The notes under the pieces were generated by a model that was given only the letters and a program-made list of their open reading frames with translations, made no database searches and had not been told where the DNA came from. Shown here in pieces: positions 14,001 through 24,900 of a DNA stretch of 64,000 nucleotides. The number at the start of each line of letters is the position of its first letter. Within the stretch, counting starts at the first letter, position 1. The DNA is from Atherinomorus stipes (Eukaryota; Chordata; Actinopteri; Atheriniformes; Atherinidae), in NCBI GenBank assembly GCA_023101725.1, contig JALJCO010001054.1, positions 1 through 64,000 of the forward strand. The letters are read 5' to 3'. The position numbers were made by a program, and so were the translations under genes.

Positions 14001-15895
14001 GGTTTGTTTTTTTCAGTAAATTATAGGTTTGTCTGGTGAAACATTCAAAATCATCAGAAAGTCACTCGGAGTAAAACCAGTAGAGCAAAGTGAATAGATT
14101 AAACAGAAATAAAATTAATATCAACCCAAAAGGCTGATGTATTATATTAATTTACAAAGACTAAAACTAAGGATGTTTCTGCAATAATTTTAGTTAGTTT
14201 TTTAAAGACGCAATACAGTTTCAGTTAGTTATCGTTTTGTAAAAAACTGCCATTTTTGTTTTTATTTCAGTTAACGAAAATGTTTTTTCAATTTTAGTTT
14301 TCGTTTTTTCGTTAGTTTTAGTTAACTATAATAACCTTGGCTGTGACCCCCCCGCCACCGCCCCGTTTGCAAAAAACAACAACACGTCTCTCTTTTTGCT
14401 TGCGACCAGCTCTGTGACGTCAGAGCTTCTCTGATTGGTGGATTATTTATCTGTGGGATGCGAATATTAAGAAAATCGACCCCAGTTCGAAAAATAAACG
14501 TCGCAAAATCGCAAGACGGAATTTTGTCACTGATGTGAACGCTCCCGTTGACTTGATATTAATTTGATTAAAGCTTTTGCCGTGCGAATCTTTCGGACGA
14601 AATATCCGGAGTAGGTGTGTAAAGGCCTTTAGCGTGGCGACTGCAGCGATGCCGGCTCTGCACAAGAAGAAGGAGCTGAGCAAAGTTCTTGAGTCACCAA
14701 TCATCTACTTTCCCTCCCCCCTGCATGATCACGACCTGTGGATTGTGGCCAAAACAACACGATCGCAGATACAAGCAGCTGAAATGAGTTTCTCCTTAAA
14801 GATATGAGAAGCTTGGTCTTCTGCGGTTCAGAGTGAAGGCTCCTCCACATCCAGAGGAGCCAGACGAGGTGGGCCGGGCATCTGGTGTCATTTGCGCCAT
14901 CATTCTTTGTAAATTACCCGCAAACTGTGGGTCAGCCCCTCGCACAAAGTTCCAGATAGCATGTGCTAATTACTGCACGCAACTTTGGCTCTATGTAGAT
15001 CCGGCCCGATGTCTCTTAGCTTTCAACGAGATTCCTCTGGATGAGCTGGAAGAGGTGGACGGTAAAAGGGAAGTCTGGGGTTCCCCGCTTAAGCTGCTGC
15101 CCCAAAACTCGACCTCGGATAAGCTGGATGCACTGAAAACTCTTGTACCTGTGCATAAACTTGCATTTTTCAGGCACTTTTTTCCATCAGGGTGACAAAA
15201 TCTCATTTACAACAAATTTACAAACTTAAAATCACTTGTGAACATTCATGTGGACTTTCAGATGTTGCGTCACAGACTTCCGAACAAAAACTGCTGTCTA
15301 ATGCAGGTAAGATGCAGGTAAGACACCACTACAGTCAGTCCAACGAAGCAGCCACGGCTCAGGTGCTAAAACTGTCTGCTTTGTACGATAATGTGAATGT
15401 TTTCACCAGGTGTTCACCGGTCCCGATCCAAACGTGCTGTAGGCTCCGTTTTCATCTTTGTAGTTCAGCTGTCTCTGGTAACCTAGACAACGATACAACA
15501 GCGTCAGCACCACATCAGTGAAACAGAATAATTGTTGGCATTTCTTTTTAATATTTTAAGTGAAATTGTTTATTTAATCTCACAAAGTGAAGTCAAACAA
15601 ACATTAAAAAGCTGAAAAAGACACACCACTGGTCAGGAAGTTGGATGCCTTCTTCCTGATGGTGGGGGTCAGCTGCTGTGTGTTTTTTAGGTAATGGAGG
15701 ATGTAGATGTTGGGGGCCAGAAGAGCCATGTTCTGCTCCCCACATCCATACGGCATCCGCAGCAGTCCATCCAGGTTCTTCAGGGCCCGGCCGAGGATAT
15801 CGCCTGCACAAAAACACGGATTTACACGAACTGAACCAGACGAAAGCACGCTTTCTTCCTTCCTTTCTTTCTCTTTCTTTCTTTCTTTCTTTCTC

Positions 15896-15927
<32 letters not shown>

Positions 15928-18900
15928 GCCAATAGCCAACCCTGCTTGTGTTTGTCTGCAGCTCTGTCGCTCTGAGCACAATGCAAACAGTGAATTTCTT
16001 CTTCTACGCTTGCATTATCGGCAGAGTAGGCTCTGCACGCCACGGCTTCCGTAGTGTCGTGAACTTGCATGGACGCATCGGGGAAGTACGATGTACTACT
16101 GTTTAAGCTGTAAGAATATACCAAATGATGATGTTTGTCGATGTTAAGAGTAAATTCTGGACGCTACCCACTCAGGACACGTGGATTACATTGGACGAGC
16201 AGTATGGAGGAATACTGACAAGTTTTTGTGGACTTTTATGGACCTTTTTGCTTCGAGCGCTGGTGAACTCCATTATATGAAAGTTGGCGGATAACCAAAA
16301 AAAAAAACAAAATCGGATATCCGGCTGCATTTGAGATGTCAAAAAAGTGCTCCAGAGTCTGGCTCAGCATGAGGGTGAGTAGAAAATGAAGGTACATCAT
16401 TCTGTGGGTGTTGTAGCCCTTTAAGGGTACCATCATCTTAGTCCGGGCTTGTTTCATGAGTTGAAAAAATCATTCTTTTGAATCATGGTTGAAAAGAAAT
16501 ATCAAACTTTCATTGGTAAATGTTGATAGAATTTTTATTTATTATTACTTTTGTCAGATTCAGGTTATTTCTGTACCACTTTGGGTTTTTCTTTCATTAA
16601 CCGCGGGGTACCAACAGCTATTAGACTATAAGACTAAAAGTATTTCATAGTGATTATTTTTATTCTTGTGGACTGGCGACATGTCAAGGGCTGACTCTTG
16701 TTAAAAAGGAACTTGAACAGGCCCTTTGTTTATGGATGGATGTTTTCATTCATGTTTTATTGCCTTCATGAGCAACACTTGAAAGATCAAGAACCTGTCA
16801 ACCTTTCCAGAACTTGTTTGAGTAGATAAACACTGAACTGAGACGAGTTTGTGGGTTTACCCAGCACTGAAACTGTAGCACGGGCTGATCCATCAATCAC
16901 GCTGTCAGGCAGCTGCATCTCTGCTTCCTCTGTCAAAGAGCTTCCTGTTGACAGATAGAAACAGCCTTCAGGAGATCATCGAAGATGAAGGTCAGGTTTA
17001 GAACAATCCGTCATTACATCGTGAACTGGTCCAGATTAGACTGTTCTGGAAGCTTGAAGCTATAAAATGGAGTTCTGTCATCATGTTCGGTTCTTATAAT
17101 ACTCGAATAAAAACTCTTTAAAGGATAACTTCCTTTTTTTTCAAGCTGGACCTTATTTCTGGGAGTTTACACGTGCATTTACTCACTGGTAAAGTTTCTG
17201 CATCACTTTGAGTCCTTGGGAAGATATAGGGGATTATCACGCTTACCGGAAGTTCCCGGTATTTGGACACTTCCTCTTCCGGGCCATGTTAACGACAGCC
17301 GTTCCTGCTCTGTTATACTGTTTAAATCGGATAAACTCCAAACATACTTAAGTTTTCATTCCAGACTGAAGTGATACTGGATCAAAAGCTGGATCAAAGC
17401 GATCGATTCGCCGCGGTGAAGGACCGAACTTTATAATAAAACACACGTTTGTTTGTCGCCGGTGGGGCACAACACCGGCACTTCACAGCATGCTAGCATT
17501 AGCCAGCTAGCGTTTACTGACGTGCTTAACATTGTGCGTCTTAAAACACACAAACATCTGAAAATTGGGTCTGTACCCCCCCCCGTTTCCAGTGGAACAA
17601 CTGGGGACTGCCAAGAAAGGAGACGCTTTCAGATGCTTGTGTGTTTTCAGCCGCACAAAGTTAGGCACATCATCAAGCTGGCTAATGCTAACCTGCTAAC
17701 ACGACTGCGCAGTCTGCCGGCCACAAACAAACGTGTGTCGTTTTATTATAAAGTTCGGTCCTTCACCGCGGCGAATCGGTCGTTTTGATCCACTTCTTCC
17801 TCAGCATCACTTCAGTCTGGAATGAAAACTTGGCATTGGCGTTTATCCGATTTACAAAGTTTAACAGAGTAGTAGCTGGCGGACTACTGTTAGCAGGTTA
17901 GCATTAGCCAGCTCGATAACGTGCCTAACTTTGTGCGGCTGAAAACACACAAGCATCTGAAAGCGTCTCCTTTCTTGGCAGTCCCCAGTTGTTCCACTGG
18001 AAACGGGGGGGGTACAGACCCGATTTTCAGATGTTTGTGTGTTTTAAGACGCACAATGTTAAGCACGTCGGTAAACGCTAGCTGGCTAATGCTAGCATGC
18101 CGGTGTTGTGCCCCACCGGCTACAAACAAACATGCTACGTTGTTTTATTATAAAGTTCGGTCCTTCACTCTGGAGAATCGCTTTGATCCACTTCTTCCTT
18201 AGTATCACTTCAGTCTGGAATCCGTGAAAATTTCAGTAGGGTTGGCGTTTATTCACGTTATCTACGAAGTAAAGCAGGGACATTGAACTGGGCCGGAAGT
18301 GGGCCGTCTAAGTGTTTCAAACCGGAAGTTCGGAACACGGAAGCGTGATAATCCCCTGTTGTGTTGCGTTCGGTGTACATCCAGTAAAATGGCGGAGACG
18401 GGGCAGCCTCTCTATCAGACATTATCTGCAGCAAAAACTCCATTTCATCAATGCTTTAAGTAGAATGAACGAACAAGTACTGCTGTCCTATATGTTGAGA
18501 GTTTTGCAAATCGTGTTTTTGTTGTTGGGGAGCAGCTGATCGTCTCAGCTGAACTATGGAAGCGCATCGTGAACGCACAGCCCTGAAAAGTGTGTAGAAC
18601 TACCTGATAACTAACGGAAAGCTACATCTGGACTCACAGGACAATAGTACTCATTTGTTCATCCATTCTACTTTAATTATTGGCAAAAATCAAGGAGTTT
18701 TGCTGCAGATAATACCTTCTATAGTGACTGCCCCGTCTCCGCCATTATAATGGATGTACACCAAAGGGCGACTCAATGTAACATCTTCCGAAAGACTCAG
18801 AGTGATGCAGAAATGTTACCAGTGAGTAAATGCACGTATACTCCCAGAAATAAGGTCCAGGTTGAAAAAAAAGAAAGATGTCCTTTAAATGTACTGAAGT

Positions 18901-21900
18901 AATGACATTTCGCATCATCTTCATCTAATTTGATTGAACTTTGTTAATTTACAGAACAGAATAATCCACATGGTGAGAACCAGACTGACCTTCAGGACAG
19001 AGCAGCCAGTTCTGTGTTTTTGTGACCTCACTTCCTTCAGCCTGAAGCAGAAGCCAGAGATGTTTATGACGGCATGCAAACTGTTTTATGATCCTTTCAA
19101 ATACCAGCATGCATCCTGTTTTTCTGTACTGTCACCAACCTTTACTCTGAGAGGTCGTGTCACCACGTCGATGCGTCCTCTCTCTGGGAACGCTGACGAC
19201 CTCGTTGTCACAAGAAGCGTGGGACGGTACAGCCTCGGCAGTCACCGTCACGTTCACAACACCTACAAAGATTAGTGAAGGTCAGCTTCCAGCTCCCGCT
19301 CTTCATTTCTACACCGAGTTTGCAGAAATGGAAAAGATGTGGAGAAAGTGAAGAACAGCAGCTCCTCCATCATACTGTCCTCCACTCACACACCATGGAA
19401 GTGTGAGGCTCACCGAAGACGGTGGGAAACATGGTCCAGCTGAGGGTCCTGCGCTCGTTGCCACACAGGCAGGATGTGTACTGGTCACCAGAGAGGGGGG
19501 TGAGGGTGTAGTCTGACGAGGGGGCTGCAGTGACTTTGACCTGGTTAGGACATGTAAAAATATATTCTTGTTAAAAGTCCGTTCCCCTACAGGGACTACA
19601 TTACCCAGAGTGCATGTGGCCTCTTGTTCTTCCGGTTTACCGTAGCTGCGTTAGATTTAGGGATGTATATCGTTATGATTTTATCGATACCGATACCAAT
19701 ATCGATACTCCTTATCGATACCGGTATTTATCGATTCTCTTATTGATACTATAACATAATTTAGAGTAAATAATAAAGACATTACAAGATGTTCCAAGAT
19801 CCAGGGGTGGAGAATATTTGTTCAGATGATGTTGAAGAAGCCTGGACATAAAAGTGGGTGAAGGACAGCTGGGAGAATAAGGGAATTGTGTCTGTCTTAG
19901 TCCATCATTGTGATTATTTGACTGCGTAATGATAACTTGATGGTTAGGTAGATGTACAAAAAGTATCAATAAGAGTATCGTTAGTCCAGAATCTTAACGG
20001 TACCCTGGTATCGTTAAGATTAGGAACCGGTACCAAACGGTACCGGTACTCGGTATACATCCCTAGTTAGATTGCACTCGTGGCCCAGCAGCACGGCGTG
20101 GCGTCTGCAAGCTAGAGATTGCCATCCGTGTCGCATCCTGTGTGTCAGTTTTTACTCATGTAAGCATAGAGTTTGCATGAAACGAGGGTTTATTTGTTGG
20201 TATTCCTCTGTGAGATAACCTCGTGCTCATTGGCTTATGCTACCGCTGGCAGCTACACTACGTGTGCGCTCATAGTCATAGGAGAAGCCAGTCATTACCT
20301 AATGACTGGCCTTACCTAAACAGGAAATGTGATTTTTGCCACTAATTTAGCTTGTTCTGGTTTATGTCACCTGTTCTGACTTGTATAGTAATTTGGTGAC
20401 GTTTGTTACTGGCTTCTATTTGTAATGATAGAGCTCCCTCTACGGGATTTCAGTGGTACAGCAGGTCATTTTTCATTGCATGAGCAAATAACATCACTCA
20501 TTTACTGTTGTTAATTTACACATTATTTTATTCTTTCTGTTGCAGATGACCACACACACAAATATACACACACCCCTCTTACACAGGCAGCAAAGCTAAT
20601 GATTCCATCGCTCCTCTGTATCACCTCCCACTGAACTTTAAGTAAAATTAATCTGAACTGCATTACTGGAGTTGCCTCATCCTTCTGACCGAGGACGATT
20701 CAGTTGACGCGCAATCCGAAACCAGCTGAGACGCATACGGTTTCTGACAATTCTACGATCATATGTTTAGAGAAGAGAGCATCTCTGGAGGATCACAGAA
20801 GTGGTGGAGATGATGCTGAATCAGCACAGTGAAATTTAAGTTGATTAGTTTTTCATTAATCAGAGGTTACAAAGGTATTTAATGTGCTAAACAATCTGCC
20901 AGTTTTACTTGACCAGGAGTGAAAAATACTCATTGAACCATCATTTCCGTCAGGCGAGAGAGAGACACTCTTTTGAATGTTCATGGAGGTGTAACACTGT
21001 TGAAAATAAATTAGGCACATCCAGTATTTGTTGGTACACCCAATGTTTTTTTCTGGCTACACCGGTCGTATGGGTTTGCCATTCTGCACATCAGAGAGGC
21101 GGAAACTGATGCCACAGCTCCACAAATTCCTCCTTTGTTGCACTGCTGCACTGGAGACCAGCTGTCCCTCCCCCTTTTTGCCATTGTTGTTTGTGTACCG
21201 GCGCTCCTGAGCGTCTCTCTGGTGGAAGCGAGGGATGACTGTCCTTCTATTGGTGGGACATGTAGGACATGTCACAGGACATGTCGCACTAGGTGGACAA
21301 AACCAACAAATTCTGACATGCCAGTCTTTCTGTGTCGTGGTCGTGAAGCGTTGCAGACGCCAAATCGCAAATCTCTGATGATGTCACACAACACGGAGCG
21401 AAGACGCGACATTCTGCGATCCGACGACGCAGAATCAGGCACGACAGTGAGCGACTGTCTGCGACGTCTCTGTCGGGCCAAAATCAGGCTACATTCGTGT
21501 AGTCTGATCCTGGCTTTACTGTTAATGGTTTGAAGTACACTATATTGCCAAAAATATTTGCTCATCCATCCAAATTATCAGAATCAGGTGATCCAGTCAT
21601 TCCATGGCCACAGGTGTATAAAATAAAGCAGCTCGGCATGCAGACTGTTTTTACAAACATTTGTGAAAGAATGTGTCGCTCTCAGGAGTTCGGTGTATCA
21701 CAGCGTGGAAATGTGATAGGATGCCGCCTGAGCAACAAATCCAAATATTCCACAGACAACTGTCAGCTGTATTATAAGAAAATGGAAGTGTTTGGGAATG
21801 AATGTCGGCCACGTAAACTGATGGAGCGGGTCAGTGATGCTGAAGCTCATAGTGAGAAGAGGGGGCCAACTTTCTGCAGAGTCAATCACTACAGACCTCC

Positions 21901-24900
21901 AACCTTATGTGGCCTTCAGATCAGATCAAGAACAGTGACAGAGAGCTTCATGGAATGGGTTTCCATGGCGACCAGCTGCATCCATCCATACATCACCAAG
22001 TGCAATGCAAAGCGTGGATGCAGTGGTGGAAAGCAGCCGCCACTGGACTCTAGAGCAGTGGAGGCGTTCTCTGGAGGACCAATCACGCTTCTCCATCTGC
22101 AATCTGATGGAGGAGTCTGGGTTTGGCAGTTGCCAGGACAACGGTACTTGTCTGACTGCATCGTGCCAAGTGTAAAGTTTGGTGGAGGGGGATTATGGTG
22201 TGGGGGTGTTTTCAGGAGCTGGGCTTGGCCCCTTAGTTCCAGTTTGGTGGGAGGGGGATTATGGTGTGGGGGTGTTTTCAGGAGCTGGGCTTGGCCCCTT
22301 AGTTCCAGTTTGGTGGAGGGGGGATTATGGTGTGGAGGTGTTTTCAGGAGCTGGGCTTGGCCCCTTAGTTCCAGTTTGGTGGGAGGGGGGATTATGGTAT
22401 GGGGGTGTTTCAGGAGCTGGGCTTGGCCCTTAGTTAGTTTGGTGGAGGGGGATTATGGTGTGGGGGTGTTTAGGAGCTGGGCTTGGCCCGTTCAGTTTGG
22501 TGGAGGGGGGATTGTGGTATGGGGGTGTTTGAGGAGCTGGGCTTGGCCCCTTAGTTCAGTTTGGTGGAGGGGGGATTATGGTGGGGGGTGTTTTCAGGGA
22601 GCTGGGCTTGGCCCCTTAGTTCAGTTTGGTGGAGGGGGATTATGGTGTGGGGGTGTTTCAGGAGCTGGGCTTGGCTAGTTAGTTTGGTGGAGGGGGGATT
22701 ATGGTGTGGAGGTGTTTTCAGGAGCTGGGCTTGGCCCTTAGTTAGTTTGGTGGAGGGGGGATTATGGTGTGGGGGTGTTTCCAGGAGCTGGGCTTGGCCA
22801 GTTCCAGTTTGGTGGAGGGGGATTATGGTGTGGGGGTGTTTTCAGGAGCTGGGCTTGGTCCCTTAGTTCCAGTGAAAGGAACTCTGAATGCTTCAGCATA
22901 ACAAGACATTCTGGACAATTCCATGTCCAACTTTGTGGGACAGTTTGGAGCTGGCCCCTCCCTCTTCCAACATGACTGTGCACCACAAAGCAGGTCCATA
23001 AAGACCTGGATGCAGAGTCTGGTGTGGAGGAACTGGACTGGCCTGCACAGAGTCCTGACCTCAACCCCATAGAAAGCTTTGGCATGAATCAGATAAACTC
23101 CAAAACGCACTCCTAAAGCCACGTGGCAGGCAACTAGTTTAAACAGGAGTTTCAACATGAGGTTTCCCTTCAGATGTATTCAATGACCCTTCACAACATG
23201 TAGATTTCATCATCCACCTTGCGTGCCTGATGAAGCAAATCTGGGGGAAAAACACCTGATCGTCCTCATTTATGATTTGTCTGATAGTGCTCGAGCCTTA
23301 TACATCATCCACTGCCCAAAACAGAACTATGTGGAAACTGAGATTGAAGCGTTTTTCTGCGAGAGAAAGCAATGAGCTGCATAATGTTCCCTTCTTATTT
23401 TGGACACAAGCTACCCCTACAGTTGGAATTTTTGGGTTGTATGTCAGGAGTAAAGTTAGGAGCATTTAATTTTAAGTCAGGTTCAGGTTTAATTTCAATC
23501 ATCACCAATCAGCTCCAGTTTCACGTTGTACCGATTTCTCTCAGCTTCTGGCAGGTTAGTGTCAAAGACACGAGAGCCTCAGACATATTGATTGCAACTA
23601 GAAAATTCTCAGCAATGGGCCGTTTCCACATGCCATGACGGTTTATATGTAGTATATGCAGAGAGGTATTTGCAAGTAATGTATAGTTTTGTCCCTTTTT
23701 CTGTTTTTAAGGTTTGTATGCTTGTTTTCTTTGTACTGTTTTGTGCTTTTACTGTATCAACCATTTATCTGTTCTGATCTACTGTTTATGTAAAAGCCCG
23801 GTGAGGGACAGGAGTTGAAAATAAACATCTATAAACCTGTAAGAAAGTGGAAGTGGCAAAGTAATGGGAGGGAAATAGTATAGATTAATCAGCAAACGTA
23901 GCAACTATCCGTGCCATCGCTTAGGGAACATTCTGTACTCGTGTAATTAGAACATGAGGATCGGAATATTTTCTTAGCAATATCGAGGAAATCTGGAAGG
24001 ACTTGCAAATTTTGGTTGTTGGAACAAATAAAAAAATTAAATTGTGGTAATAAGTGAATAAGAAGATCACGGACATTTATTTCATGAAGATTTCTGCCGT
24101 CTGTGACAAAAGTGGACGGTGCTGCTCAGTCCACTGATGTCAGTGTGTTCGTATCGGGGAGGAATATCGGCCAATCAGAGCAGAGGAGGAATGATGCTGC
24201 CACAGCAGAGTAAACACTGGATTTTACTCACAAAACAAAAACACTAATTTGGTGAACACTATTAATCTGACGTTATATTATTTCACAACCATGCTCCCGA
24301 AAATGACGCACTGCATACTAACAGAGACAGCTGTGGTTCAAGCTAGCTAATGCTAACAGAGACAGCTGTGGTTCATGCTAGCTAATGCTAACAGAGGCAG
24401 CTGTGGTTCATGCTAGCTAATGCTAACAGAGGCAGCTGTGGTTCATGCTAGCTAATGCTAACAGAGACAGCTGTGGTTCATGCTAGCTAATGCTAACAGA
24501 GACAGCTGTGGTACATGCTAGCTAATGCTAACAGAGACGGCTGTGGTTCATGCTAGATAATGCTAATAGAGACAGCTGTGGTTCAAGCAGCTAATGCTAA
24601 CAGAGACAGCTGTGGTTCAAGCTAGCTAATGCTAACAGAGAAGCTGTGGTTCATGCTAGCTAATGCTAACAGAGACAGCTGTGGTACATGCTAGCTAATG
24701 ATAACAGAGACAGCTGTGGTTCAAGAGCTAAGCTAAAGAGAAGCTGTGGTTCAAGTAGCTAATGCTAACAGAGACAGCTGTGGTTCATGCTAGCTAATGT
24801 TAACAGAGACAGCTGTGGTTCAAGCTGGCTAATGCTAACAGAGACAGCTGGGTGTTGCTGAGAGTTAATGATAATCTGGGAGATATTGTGAAATATAGTT

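Noticed and set aside
15604..15981. Lys/Glu-rich extension of the thioester exon frame
   Set aside because: It is the CTTT microsatellite read through upstream of the exon 24 acceptor.
21530..22678. 382-codon open frame with [16 protein letters not shown] repeats
   Set aside because: Frame across a decayed Tc1 gene and its minisatellite; the repeat reads in a wrong frame for transposase.
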